Below, one piece after another: positions 17,426-26,648 of a stretch of DNA of 64,000 bases. The notes beneath the pieces are model-generated. The model ran no database searches. It was not told the DNA's origin and saw only the letters and a program-made list of their open reading frames with translations. Position 1 is the first letter of the stretch. Every line of letters begins with the position of its first letter. Origin of the DNA: Dethiobacter alkaliphilus (lineage in GTDB: Bacteria > Bacillota > Dethiobacteria > DTU022 > UBA8154); contig JAENYV010000005.1 in the NCBI GenBank assembly GCA_016841605.1, positions 70,103 to 134,102 of the forward strand, in the 5' to 3' direction. A program made the position numbers and the translations under genes.

Positions 17426-18223
17426 ATGAACAGGAAGAGACCGGAGCTATTGTTTGCAGTATCTCAAATAAGCGGCTTATTAATATTATTTTTTATTATG
17501 TATCCAATAATTAATATAGTTTTCTGGACAAAACCCGGTATCATTCTGGAAGCACTGAAAGATAAAGAAGTAATGGACTCTATCTTCCTAAGCATCGGAA
17601 CAGCCACTCTTGCTACCGTAATTTCGTTTCTGTTTGGTGTTCCCTTTGCCTATTTTCTTGCCAGAAGAGAGTTTAAGGGTAAAAGCCTGGTTGAAAGTAT
17701 TGTGGATATCCCTGTGGTCATTCCCCATACGGTAGCAGGTGTGTGCCTTCTGACTGTGCTGAGCCCCCGGTGCTGGTTTGGTCAAATGCTGGCAAAAATG
17801 GGCATAGAACTTTTAGGGACAATTACTGCAATCGTCGTGGCTATGACTTTTGTTAGCATGCCTTTTTTAATTAATGCTGCCAAAGAAGCTTTTCAATGGG
17901 TTTCCCCCAGAATGGAAAATGTTTCGCGTACTCTCGGGGCAAGCCATATTAAGACTTTTTTTTATATCACGTTTTCTTTATCGTGGCGAGATATTTTGAC
18001 AGGGATGATTCTTACGTGGGCCAGGGCTATCAGCGAATTCGGAGCAATTATCATTTTGGCCTACCATCCCATGATCGCTCCTACCCTTATTTTTGAAAGG
18101 TTTACGTCTTACGGAATGATGTACGCCGTTCCGGTTACAGTTATTCTTATTTTTATTTGTTTATTAATCTTTGTTCTATTGCGTCTTGTTGCATCCGGAG
18201 TTGGAAATAGGAGGGCAATATGA
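17426..18223 (+). CDS. wtpB: Tungstate ABC transporter permease WtpB
   Basis: Integral membrane permease of 265 residues with about six hydrophobic segments. It carries the BPD-type EAA loop in the second half (RTLGASHIKTFFYITFSLSW). The first periplasmic stretch and PVVIPHTVAGV are typical of the molybdate/tungstate permease group. TTTGGAGG lies just upstream of the ATG. Its stop overlaps the wtpC start (ATGA). Together with WtpA and WtpC it forms a high-affinity oxyanion importer. Confidence 0.92.
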   Translation: MNRKRPELLFAVSQISGLLILFFIMYPIINIVFWTKPGIILEALKDKEVMDSIFLSIGTATLATVISFLFGVPFAYFLARREFKGKSLVESIVDIPVVIPHTVAGVCLLTVLSPRCWFGQMLAKMGIELLGTITAIVVAMTFVSMPFLINAAKEAFQWVSPRMENVSRTLGASHIKTFFYITFSLSWRDILTGMILTWARAISEFGAIIILAYHPMIAPTLIFERFTSYGMMYAVPVTVILIFICLLIFVLLRLVASGVGNRRAI

Positions 18224-19248
18224 TTCAGATCAGGGATTTATACCTTTGCTTGGATAAATTCTACTTAGATGGTGTCAACCTGACAATTAATTCCGGAGAT
18301 TTTTTTGTTTTTCTCGGGCCAACCGGTTCCGGAAAAACTGTTTTGCTGGAATCAATTGCCGGTCTAAAGCCGGTTCAGGGAGGAAAAGTTATTATTAACG
18401 GTGAGGATGTTACGGATAAAAAACCTGAAGAACGCAATATTACTATTTGCTACCAGGACTGTGCTCTGTTTCCTCATATGTCTGTTAAAGATAATATTAA
18501 ATATGGTCTAAGATTTAAAAAAGATAAAAACAACTCAAAATACCGGCAGAATTTTGATCTTCTTGTAGGTTTATTAAAGATCGAACATATTTTGGACAGG
18601 TATCCACTTTATTTAAGTGGAGGGGAAAAACAGAGAGTGGCTTTAGCCCGCGCCTTAATCGTCGGTCCCGATATTCTGCTGTTGGATGAACCGTTAGCAG
18701 CACTTGATGTCGGAATTAAAGAGAAAATCGAAGTTGAATTGAAGAAACTGCATCAGGCCTTAAAAACTACCACTGTAATGGTAACACACGATTTTCGAGA
18801 GGCCTACTATTTGGCTAACAGGGTAGGGATCATCAAAAACGGTAAATTAATAAAAACCGGGTTAATAGAAGAAGTATTTCAAAAACCCGGTTCCCTCTTT
18901 GTCGCGAAATTTGTAGGGATAAAAAACCTATTTCAGAAAGAGAAACTGCAAGGAAAAGCAGGTTTTGAATCTGTTGGGCAGTTACTTCCTGATGGTGACT
19001 ATTTGGGTGTAAGGCCTGAACACATTGTAATCAGTAATGTTGAACCCTTAACGGAACATGTTTTTAAAGGGGTAATAAGTCAGACAAAAAATCACGGGGT
19101 TTTTCTTGAGTTGGATATAGCTTGCCAAGGAGTTTTTATAAAATCTTTTTTAACTCCTAACCGGTATGGGGAACTTGATTTATTTGACGGAAAAAATATA
19201 TTTATCGGTTTTAATTCAAAACAGGTTTGTGTTGTTTCCGAACAATAA
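18220..19248 (+). CDS. wtpC: Tungstate ABC transporter ATP-binding protein WtpC
   Basis: 342 residues. Walker A GPTGSGKT at about 33-40, Q-loop CYQDCALFPHM, signature LSGGEKQRVALARAL at about 132, Walker B ILLLDEPLAALD, and His in VTHDF. A C-terminal extension of about 110 residues resembles the regulatory TOBE/MOP domain of molybdate-type ATPases and may sense the anion. The start overlaps the wtpB stop. A terminator follows, closing the operon. Confidence 0.93.
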   Translation: MIQIRDLYLCLDKFYLDGVNLTINSGDFFVFLGPTGSGKTVLLESIAGLKPVQGGKVIINGEDVTDKKPEERNITICYQDCALFPHMSVKDNIKYGLRFKKDKNNSKYRQNFDLLVGLLKIEHILDRYPLYLSGGEKQRVALARALIVGPDILLLDEPLAALDVGIKEKIEVELKKLHQALKTTTVMVTHDFREAYYLANRVGIIKNGKLIKTGLIEEVFQKPGSLFVAKFVGIKNLFQKEKLQGKAGFESVGQLLPDGDYLGVRPEHIVISNVEPLTEHVFKGVISQTKNHGVFLELDIACQGVFIKSFLTPNRYGELDLFDGKNIFIGFNSKQVCVVSEQ

Positions 19249-19292
19249 TTTTTCAAAGAAATATATCAAAAAAATCGGCAAGATATTAAGCG

Positions 19293-19324
19293 AAGCATCT
19301 GCGTAAATAAAGCAGATGCTTTTT
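19293..19324 (+). terminator. Rho-independent terminator after wtpC
   Basis: Perfect 10-bp stem AAGCATCTGC/GCAGATGCTT with a 9-base loop, followed by TTT. It ends the wtpABC operon. Confidence 0.85.
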
Positions 19325-19357
19325 AAATTTATAGACAAAATATGACAAAATAATCAT

Positions 19358-19385
19358 TTGTAATAAGGTATATTTATACTATAAT
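19358..19385 (+). promoter_or_regulatory. Putative sigma-A promoter of the large surface protein gene
   Basis: TTGTAA (19358-19363) and a perfect TATAAT (19380-19385), 16-base spacer, about 50 bases before the start codon of the 1604-residue protein. Confidence 0.5.
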
Positions 19386-19433
19386 GAGTCCTTGTAGCAG
19401 ATAAAAGAATTTAATCGAAAGCGAGGTTTTGAA

Positions 19434-22400
19434 ATGAAAAGATGTTTTCGAAAAATTTGTTCAAGCGCCCTTTCGCTTCTTGTTTTAATTAGTTCTATTA
19501 TTGTATTCAGTTCCGATGTAAAAGCATATTCAAAAAATGAAATAATAAGTGAAAATATGGTTTCATTGGCAAGGGAAAACAAAATAAAATTCCCTGAAAG
19601 CGGATCAACTCTTGAAAAGGCCTTCGATTTAATGTCGCCGGATTCATCAGAGGGGACAAATAATAATTTAATATATAACGGTGATTTTGAGCAAAATCCT
19701 GCGTTTTACGGCACATGGGAGGCGTATATAGGTGCAGGTTATGAGGTTATTTATATATGGGATGGTCAGGTATGTCATGGAAACAGCGGTCATGCAGTTA
19801 AAATCCAGGGCAGAAATGTATCGGCTTCAATAGTAAATGAAGTGTCTATCCAACCGGAAAAAACTTATTCTTTATATCTCTGGAGTAAAGCTTTAAAAAT
19901 AAGTGATTATGAAGATATAGAGTCACAAATTATTTTTGCCCAGTGTGATGATAGGGGAGATATAATTGTTGAAACTATTGAAGTATACAGAAAACAAGGG
20001 TCTTTTGACTGGACCGAATTTTCCTATGATTTTACCGCGCAACAAAATGCATACAGCTTCTTTATTATGCTTTCATTAAATGGGTCGGGAGAGGTATGGT
20101 ATGATGATGTATCTCTGATAGATACTTCCCCTTTGGCAATACCGGTGACCGGTATTGCATTGGACAAATTATCGACTACAATAAATACCGGACAGGCGGA
20201 GCAGCTGACAGCTACGGTTTTACCGGAGAATGCGACGGATAAGAGTGTAGTCTGGTCGGTGTACAGCCAGAGTTCGGATAATGTTGTCACCGTATCACTA
20301 ACAGGGCTGGTTACGGCAATAAATCCCGGAACAGCTGTAATTAGAGCTGCCGGCAATTCGGACTGCAGTAAATATGCGGAATGCAATGTAACTGTAACGG
20401 CCGGAACACAAAGCATATTTTTGCCGGAAAATGTTGAAATATCCGATACGGTTATGCATCCCGTACAGCCTGTTTTATATGCCGTAGATACAGCCAATTC
20501 AAGGTTATACGCAATCAATTACGAAAACAAAAGTATCTCTGAAACCGGCTTCAGCATGAAGCCTGAAAGAATCACTTTTAGCAATGATAAACTTTATGTT
20601 ACACTTCTCAACCTTCCGGAAGAACAGCAAAGCGCCGCGGTAGCAGTACTAAACCCGCTGGACCTGTCACTGATAAAACAGATTAATATAGACAGCGAGC
20701 CTAGTGATGTAGTTGTCGCAGGAGATTATATTTGTGTAACTTCAAGTTCGAATCAAGGGAGATATATTAAATCCTACTCTGAGCTTTCAAAGCAGGAGGT
20801 TTCTTCAATACGGCAAGTTTTGCCAACGGTAAATTCCGAGTTTAATCCGGTTTTAAGCAGGATATATACGGTTACAACCCGTTGCTCTCCAGCAGATTGT
20901 TATGCATATGATTTGAACAACGGGTATTTTACCGGATCACATGATTCACCGTATCATGGTGATTATGCGATGTGGTCCAATTTCAGAATATCACCGGATG
21001 GAAGATATGTTTTTAACGGATCGGGGTTGGTCCTCACATGTGATGCTGATAAGAACAATGATTTAAGGTATGTTACCTTTCTCAATAAAGCGTTTAATGA
21101 TGTTGCTTTTAATCTTGAAAATAACAGATTTTATACGGCAGTTTCCGGCGGTAAAACTATTTACTCATACGAGTATGACAGTTTTGAAGGTATAAATTCT
21201 TATTCAACAGAGGGTGATATTTCATATTTATATTATAGGGATGATCGGCTAATTGCCTTATCAAAAATAAATGGAAACCGCTATATTGTTGAGGAAATAG
21301 ATATTTCCGGTGATACGAATATTGAAACCCCATCTGCAGTGACATTCATGTTAACCAGGGACAATAATAAAATTGATCTGGATTATCAGGTACATGATTC
21401 TGTCATGCATCCTTCAGAGCCGGTCCTGTATCTAACCGACACTTCTATGAATAAGATTGCTTCTATTAACCATGAAACAGGAGAGGTTAAGGAATTAAGT
21501 ACATTTTATCCTCCCGGAAGCATCGCATACTATAATAATGAACTGTATATAGGTTTTAGAGTTCAAGGTATGATAGGGATATATGATGCTCAGACTATGG
21601 AACCAGTGGATAAAATATTTACGGGAGCTCCATTTTTTGATTTGGATATCGGTAATGACGGCTTTATATATATTTTATCCAACGATTATACCAGAAGCTA
21701 TTCGAGGACTGTAAAAAAAGAAATATCCGAATTACAAGGGTTTAGCAAAGGGTACCTTGAGGTGCATCCGGAGTTAAATTCACTTTATTTTATTTCTACG
21801 GGTGTCTCCCCTGCCGATTTGTATGTCCTGAACTATAGTAACGGTTCCTTGATAAGTCAATATGATTCACCTTATCATGGAGGTTATGCAATGGCTTCAA
21901 ACAACAGAATATCGCCGGATGGCAAATACATTTTTAACGGTTCAGGTAATATTTTTACAGCCTCCAGCGAGAAATCTCAAAATATGAAATTTTACAGCAA
22001 ATTAAACAAAGCGTTTAATGATGTAGCATTCGATATTGAGAACAACAGATTTTACACAGGTGTGAGCGATAATTTCATCTATGTGTATAATTATTCAACT
22101 TTCCAGGGCATTGATACATACACCACTCAGGGTACTGTTAAAAGACTCTATCTGAGAAACGATGAGCTGATATCTATTTCTGAACAAAATCAGGAGAGAG
22201 ATATGATTGAATTTGTTGAAATTTCTCCAATTAGCGGTTTTTTTAATACTATCAGTATTAACCAGACTTCGCCGACTTCATGCACTGTTACCTGGGAAAC
22301 GAAAGAACCGGCTACCTCCCTGGTAGAATATGGACTTACAGACGACTACGGGAGCTCGACACCGCTAGATACAGCTTTAACCCAAAACCATACGGTCCAA

Positions 22401-24248
22401 ATACATGGTCTGCGTTCCAATACATCCTATCATTTTAAAATACACAGTACCACAATGAATGAAGAAAAGATCGTCAGTAATGATATTATGTTTATAACAC
22501 AGGATCTGCCCAGCATTGATTTTGGAACAGCCGTCAGCAGAATAATTTTTGACGCCTCTTCAAATAAAGCATATGCAATTGATAATATCAATGCAAAACT
22601 TTTCGTGGTGGACCTTGCGAATCATATTATTGAAAAAACAAAAATATTAAGTTACAAACCCTCAGATTTGTGTTTGTCGGATGATTTTAAAAAAATATAT
22701 ATGGTAAATTTTGACGGTTCAATTTCCGAGTATACTGCAGAAGCTTTAGAGAAGGTCAGAGATATCAGTAACACACTGCCTACTTTTGATTATACCAATT
22801 GTCATTTTCATATAAAGTGCAAGCAGGAAAAATTGTATCTGGTTGATAGCGCATGGGCACCTGCTTTATGGACCATTGATTTAAATACTCTCGAAGCGGC
22901 ACAAGTGACAGATGTGGAGAGTATTGGAGATATTGTTTTTTCCCAAAATGGGGACACCTTTTACTACTGGCATCAATATGGTTGGAGTGCAGGTTGGGTC
23001 GGAAGCTATATACACAAATATACGATTGAGGGTTCACAGATTTCGGCAGCCGGCACAAGCAATCAAGTTTATCCGACAGGAATGGAAAGAGACCCATTGG
23101 ATACGCCGATAATGTTTTTGGAAAATCAAAACCGGCTTTTATGTAAAACAAAGGTTTTTAAAGCGGAGGATCTAAGTGAACTGAATACATTTGACGAAGA
23201 TATTTATGCTGTCAGTCCGGACGGAACTATGGCAGCAGGCAAAAATGCCGTTTACAGTTTGTCTGATTATGAAAAAATAGCAGATACGGCCAAGAAATCA
23301 GCAGATATGCTGATGTTTGACAATAACAATAATTTATACTTTATTGTGAATGAGCAGTCAAGAATATATTATGATACAAGTTTTTCACCGGCAATAGCAG
23401 TAACTGCAGTCAGACTGAATAAATCTTCTACTGTTGTCACCAAAGGACAAACAGAGCAGCTTACGGCAGAAGTCTTACCGCCGGATGCTACAGACAAAAG
23501 TGTTACCTGGTCGGTGTACAGCCAGAGTGCAGCCGATATCGTCACGGTAACATCAACCGGACTGGTTACGGCAATAAATTCCGGCACTGCTGTAGTTAGG
23601 GTAACATGCACATCAGACCCTGCAAAGTACGCCGAATGTTCAATAACTGTAGCAGCTTCCGTAGCAGGATTTAATTTAGATTCTATACCGAATAATACTT
23701 TGAAGCTTGGGGACGATTTTTTTGATATGAATTCTCACGCGATGAAAGACCCAAATGCAGCAATTCCAAATGCATCTCTTTTAAAGGACGGACCAAACAA
23801 GAATAGGGCGTATTTTAAGTTCGGAGGCAAATGGTATGCCCCGTTTGAGCTGACGGCAGAACAATTTCTAAATCCTTTATATGCTTTATCGGATGCTCAG
23901 GTTGCTGAAATTAAGGGTTTTAACAAGTGGTATAAAGCAGGAAGTGAGGTTGTAGATTTAACGATAGGGTCCTATAGTATAACACAGGTCAATGAATTTA
24001 CTGCGACTATTAATATAATGATAAATAACATAGAGGGAGCGGCCTACTTTAATGTGTATAAGAAGTCAAACAGCAGCATGGTTAACTCTGCCCCGATCGC
24101 TCTTGATGAAGGACTAAATTCCATGCCTGCCGTTTTCTCAAATATCGACGACCTGGAAGTATGGCTTTACAGTGACCCGGAAGGTAATAACCGAATTGCC
24201 GTGCTTAAGCTTTGGGGAAATGTCCAAAGCGGAAGTCTGATCTATTAG
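19434..24248 (+). CDS. Large secreted multidomain protein (CBM-like, Big_2, beta-propellers, FN3)
   Basis: 1604 residues with a clear Sec signal peptide (about 1-32). Visible domains in order: a carbohydrate-binding-like beta-sandwich at about 80-235 (NGDFEQNP...WYDDVSL), a Big_2 Ig-like domain at about 236-325, two closely related propeller-type repeat blocks at about 335-635 and 650-930, an FN3 domain at about 935-1023, a third propeller-like block at about 1026-1315, a second Big_2 at about 1320-1408, and a unique C-terminal part. The last 80 residues match the N-terminal half of the next gene product. No catalytic motif or LPXTG/SLH anchor was seen. A surface adhesion or scaffold role is likely but unproven. 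Confidence 0.88.
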   Translation: MKRCFRKICSSALSLLVLISSIIVFSSDVKAYSKNEIISENMVSLARENKIKFPESGSTLEKAFDLMSPDSSEGTNNNLIYNGDFEQNPAFYGTWEAYIGAGYEVIYIWDGQVCHGNSGHAVKIQGRNVSASIVNEVSIQPEKTYSLYLWSKALKISDYEDIESQIIFAQCDDRGDIIVETIEVYRKQGSFDWTEFSYDFTAQQNAYSFFIMLSLNGSGEVWYDDVSLIDTSPLAIPVTGIALDKLSTTINTGQAEQLTATVLPENATDKSVVWSVYSQSSDNVVTVSLTGLVTAINPGTAVIRAAGNSDCSKYAECNVTVTAGTQSIFLPENVEISDTVMHPVQPVLYAVDTANSRLYAINYENKSISETGFSMKPERITFSNDKLYVTLLNLPEEQQSAAVAVLNPLDLSLIKQINIDSEPSDVVVAGDYICVTSSSNQGRYIKSYSELSKQEVSSIRQVLPTVNSEFNPVLSRIYTVTTRCSPADCYAYDLNNGYFTGSHDSPYHGDYAMWSNFRISPDGRYVFNGSGLVLTCDADKNNDLRYVTFLNKAFNDVAFNLENNRFYTAVSGGKTIYSYEYDSFEGINSYSTEGDISYLYYRDDRLIALSKINGNRYIVEEIDISGDTNIETPSAVTFMLTRDNNKIDLDYQVHDSVMHPSEPVLYLTDTSMNKIASINHETGEVKELSTFYPPGSIAYYNNELYIGFRVQGMIGIYDAQTMEPVDKIFTGAPFFDLDIGNDGFIYILSNDYTRSYSRTVKKEISELQGFSKGYLEVHPELNSLYFISTGVSPADLYVLNYSNGSLISQYDSPYHGGYAMASNNRISPDGKYIFNGSGNIFTASSEKSQNMKFYSKLNKAFNDVAFDIENNRFYTGVSDNFIYVYNYSTFQGIDTYTTQGTVKRLYLRNDELISISEQNQERDMIEFVEISPISGFFNTISINQTSPTSCTVTWETKEPATSLVEYGLTDDYGSSTPLDTALTQNHTVQIHGLRSNTSYHFKIHSTTMNEEKIVSNDIMFITQDLPSIDFGTAVSRIIFDASSNKAYAIDNINAKLFVVDLANHIIEKTKILSYKPSDLCLSDDFKKIYMVNFDGSISEYTAEALEKVRDISNTLPTFDYTNCHFHIKCKQEKLYLVDSAWAPALWTIDLNTLEAAQVTDVESIGDIVFSQNGDTFYYWHQYGWSAGWVGSYIHKYTIEGSQISAAGTSNQVYPTGMERDPLDTPIMFLENQNRLLCKTKVFKAEDLSELNTFDEDIYAVSPDGTMAAGKNAVYSLSDYEKIADTAKKSADMLMFDNNNNLYFIVNEQSRIYYDTSFSPAIAVTAVRLNKSSTVVTKGQTEQLTAEVLPPDATDKSVTWSVYSQSAADIVTVTSTGLVTAINSGTAVVRVTCTSDPAKYAECSITVAASVAGFNLDSIPNNTLKLGDDFFDMNSHAMKDPNAAIPNASLLKDGPNKNRAYFKFGGKWYAPFELTAEQFLNPLYALSDAQVAEIKGFNKWYKAGSEVVDLTIGSYSITQVNEFTATINIMINNIEGAAYFNVYKKSNSSMVNSAPIALDEGLNSMPAVFSNIDDLEVWLYSDPEGNNRIAVLKLWGNVQSGSLIY

Positions 24249-24327
24249 CGCAGCACTTTGCTATGATACGTAATGGGGAGAATTTTGCTGACGGGCCAGT
24301 TTGGAAAAGATACGGAGGTGCTTTTGA

Positions 24328-25056
24328 TTGATTAAAAAAAGATTTGTGATATTTTCCTGCATGTTGTTCTTAGTCTGCTTAATAACTACCGGTATCAGGA
24401 CTACCGCAGTTCCTGCTCAGGAATTACCGACAGGTACCGGTACATATGATATAGCACCCGTTAATCAGTTTAGCTCGTCATTTAGTATTACTGTTCAGGG
24501 AATTGACAAGGCCGGGTATTATAATGTTTATAAAAAATCATTAAATACCTTTGTCGGTTCAACTCCTGTGTCAATCGATGAAGCAATAAATTCAATGCCT
24601 TCAGTGTATGAAAATATTGACGACCTGGAAGTCTGGATCTACAGTGATATAGCGGAAGCAAGTAAATTAGCAGTATTATCATTAAACAGCAGCAATCAAC
24701 TGGAGTTAACTAGTTCTTCCGTATCGGAACAGGACGAGTGCTTTATTGCGACTGCAGCTTTTGGGTCAAAGTATCATCCTGAGGTCGTCATTTTACGTCA
24801 CTTCAGGGATGAGTTTTTAATGACGAACAGATGGGGAAGAGAATTTGTCAAGTATTATTATAAGCATTCTCCGGTTGCTGCAAATATAATAAGGGACTAT
24901 CCGGGTTATAAGGTTCCGGTTCGAATATTTCTTATCCCCTTTGTATTATTAGCTTTGCTGTTTTTGAACAAATGGCAAGCCTGGTTGCTGTTACTGGTTA
25001 TCCTTGGAGTCGGATTTCTACGGAAAAAGAGTAAAGAAAAAGCTCTGAACATGTAA
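24328..25056 (+). CDS. CFI-box C-terminal membrane protein sharing a domain with the upstream giant protein
   Basis: 242 residues: a signal peptide (about 1-30), then an extracytoplasmic domain (about 35-125) clearly homologous to the C-terminus of the preceding 1604-residue protein (both have xNVYKKS, INSMP/LNSMP and NIDDLEVWxYSD). A CFI-box follows at about 138 (CFIATAAFGS, then HPEVVILRHFRD, GREFVKYYY, SP). The C-terminus has two hydrophobic segments and a basic tail. CFI-box C-terminal regions are a recognised but poorly understood bacterial module. The TTG start has GGAGGTG 7 bases upstream. The two genes probably act together at the cell surface. Confidence 0.82.
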   Translation: MIKKRFVIFSCMLFLVCLITTGIRTTAVPAQELPTGTGTYDIAPVNQFSSSFSITVQGIDKAGYYNVYKKSLNTFVGSTPVSIDEAINSMPSVYENIDDLEVWIYSDIAEASKLAVLSLNSSNQLELTSSSVSEQDECFIATAAFGSKYHPEVVILRHFRDEFLMTNRWGREFVKYYYKHSPVAANIIRDYPGYKVPVRIFLIPFVLLALLFLNKWQAWLLLLVILGVGFLRKKSKEKALNM

Positions 25057-25085
25057 CACTACAGCAAAAATTGTTCTCCTGCACC

Positions 25086-25196
25086 GCAAATTTCCTCTTA
25101 GCTTTCGTATGCACCAGGCGCTCGGGTGAAATGCCTGGCAAGGTGCGACTTTTCCCGGCCGTGCAAAGTCCCGGCGAAGCGCAGACTGAAAGCTAT
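25086..25196 (+). other. Gene-free intergenic region with nested inverted repeats
   Basis: The roughly 400 bases from 25057 to 25456 hold no convincing gene. Within them AGCTTTC (from 25100) and GAAAGCT (about 25189) bracket inner arms GCACC/GGTGC, AGGC/GCCT and GACTTT/AAAGTC, so a branched RNA fold is possible. The first 37 bases (25086-25122) resemble 39480-39516. The nature is unknown: a decayed mobile element or a structured RNA. Confidence 0.3.
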
Positions 25197-25307
25197 CTAA
25201 AAGAAGAAGGGCCTCCAAGCAGGCTAACTTAAAAATCCCGGAGGCCTGTCGCTTTTCTTGAATTGTGAGCCCTAAATATTTTTTCTAACTTCAATATGTT
25301 TTCTTCT

Positions 25308-25336
25308 TTAAGAGTTGGTTCCCGGTGTGTTATAAT
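25308..25336 (+). promoter_or_regulatory. Putative sigma-A promoter
   Basis: TTAAGA (25308-25313) and a perfect TATAAT (25331-25336), 17-base spacer. It would drive the metallo-hydrolase and perhaps the polyamine genes downstream. Confidence 0.45.
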
Positions 25337-25456
25337 GCTAGGGAGTTTTTTTTAAGCAAACGAAGGAATTTTTTTTATGGTGTCTAATAAGTAATGCTAT
25401 GATTTAAACAGTTTTACTAAGGTATGTGAGAAAGGAGGGCTAGCCCTTTTGCCGTA

Positions 25457-26101
25457 TTGTTTACGGTTGGGGCGCTTAAGTTGATTTTGGAAAGATTGGT
25501 AGTTGGCCCTTTTATGTCAAATTGTTACCTGATCGGGTGCCCGGAGACTCTGGAGGGGTTAATTATTGATCCGGGAGCGGAAGGGAAGCGTATCATTAAA
25601 AGAGTGACAGATTTAAATCTAAAAATAAAATATCTAATTAATACCCATGGACATATGGACCATACCGGAGCGAACAGTGAAGTAAAGGCCGCTTTTGGAG
25701 CCCCTTTGCTGGTTCACCGTGAGGATGCCCCTCTTTACCGGAGTCCTCAGGCCGGTATGGCTCTTTTTCCGAAAGCCGGCAAAGAAGTCTTGTCGCCTGA
25801 TTTACTGTTAAAAGGAAATGAACAGCTTCAGGTTGGAACTTTAACTGTCAGGGTTCTGGAAACTCCCGGACATACTCCGGGCGGCATTTCCCTGGATCTG
25901 TCCGGGGTTCTCTTTACCGGTGATACACTTTTTGCCGGTTCGATTGGGCGCACGGATCTCCCCGGAGGCTCTTTTCCCCATATAATCGAGAGTATTAAAA
26001 GCAAATTACTGGTTTACCCGGATATTACGGAAGTTTACCCCGGTCATGGCCCGTCTTCGACAATAGGAGATGAACGTCGTTATAATCCGTTTTTAACCTA
26101 G
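25457..26101 (+). CDS. Metallo-beta-lactamase-fold hydrolase (glyoxalase II-like)
   Basis: About 214 residues. The metal site is intact: NTHGHMDHTG (HxHxDH), His in TPGHTPG, Asp in FTGDTLF and His in YPGHGP. This short form is the general glyoxalase II-like group, often annotated as hydroxyacylglutathione hydrolase, with unknown substrates in Clostridia. The start is uncertain. TTG 25457 is the longest; TTG 25481 would give an N-terminus (ILERLVVGPFMSNCYLI) closer to relatives. The strong GGAGGG at 25434 is too far from both and fits better a tiny 11-codon frame at 25449. Confidence 0.85.
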   Translation: MFTVGALKLILERLVVGPFMSNCYLIGCPETLEGLIIDPGAEGKRIIKRVTDLNLKIKYLINTHGHMDHTGANSEVKAAFGAPLLVHREDAPLYRSPQAGMALFPKAGKEVLSPDLLLKGNEQLQVGTLTVRVLETPGHTPGGISLDLSGVLFTGDTLFAGSIGRTDLPGGSFPHIIESIKSKLLVYPDITEVYPGHGPSSTIGDERRYNPFLT

Positions 26102-26146
26102 AAAATATAAAAATTCAAACAAAATTGGAAGCAGGTGGTATAAAAA

Positions 26147-26605
26147 GTGATTACGAATCCGGAGCGTTTTATGATCGTGGCCGCAGGATCTGAAGGAAAT
26201 CACACGCTGACAGCTTTTGATAATTGTCTTTTGAAAGCCGGTATAGGAAATGTAAATTTAATACGTCTGAGCAGTATTCTTCCCCCCGGTTGTCAAGAAG
26301 AGGAGAAGGGAATCGACTTTCCTCCCGGCGCGTTTGTCCCGACAGCTTATGGTTCGATCAATAGTGAAGAAAAAGGTGAGCTTATAGCTGCGGCAGTGGG
26401 TATCGGGTTTTCCGAGGATAGTTTTGGGGTTATCATGGAGCATGCCGGCCGTTGCAGTGCAGAAAGTGCCGGAGCTAAGGTGGAAGAGATGATCATTGAA
26501 GCTTTCGCTAATCGCGGCCAGGCGTTGAAGAGTATGAAAATTAAAAGCGTGGAACACAGAGTGGAAAAAGCAGGTGCTGTTGTGGCGGCTGTGGCTCTTT
26601 GGTAA
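26147..26605 (+). CDS. pdaD: Pyruvoyl-dependent arginine decarboxylase
   Basis: 152 residues. Converts arginine to agmatine. The proenzyme cleaves itself at a Ser-Ser bond to create the pyruvoyl group; here that site is IRLSSILPPG. Other family motifs are GAFVPTAYGS and the C-terminal VEKAGAVVAAVALW. This form is best known from archaea and chlamydiae but also occurs in Clostridia. GTG start with GCAGGTGG upstream. It is followed closely by spermidine synthase and agmatinase, making a compact arginine-to-putrescine/spermidine route; AdoMet decarboxylase is not in this window. Confidence 0.92.
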   Translation: MITNPERFMIVAAGSEGNHTLTAFDNCLLKAGIGNVNLIRLSSILPPGCQEEEKGIDFPPGAFVPTAYGSINSEEKGELIAAAVGIGFSEDSFGVIMEHAGRCSAESAGAKVEEMIIEAFANRGQALKSMKIKSVEHRVEKAGAVVAAVALW

Positions 26606-26648
26606 AAATTTTATTAAAATTTTTGAGGCTGGTGAAGATAATTTGGAG

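Noticed and set aside
19434-24248. SLH, dockerin or LPXTG anchoring signals in the giant protein
   Set aside because: Checked the C-terminus; it ends in a soluble-looking domain with no such motif.
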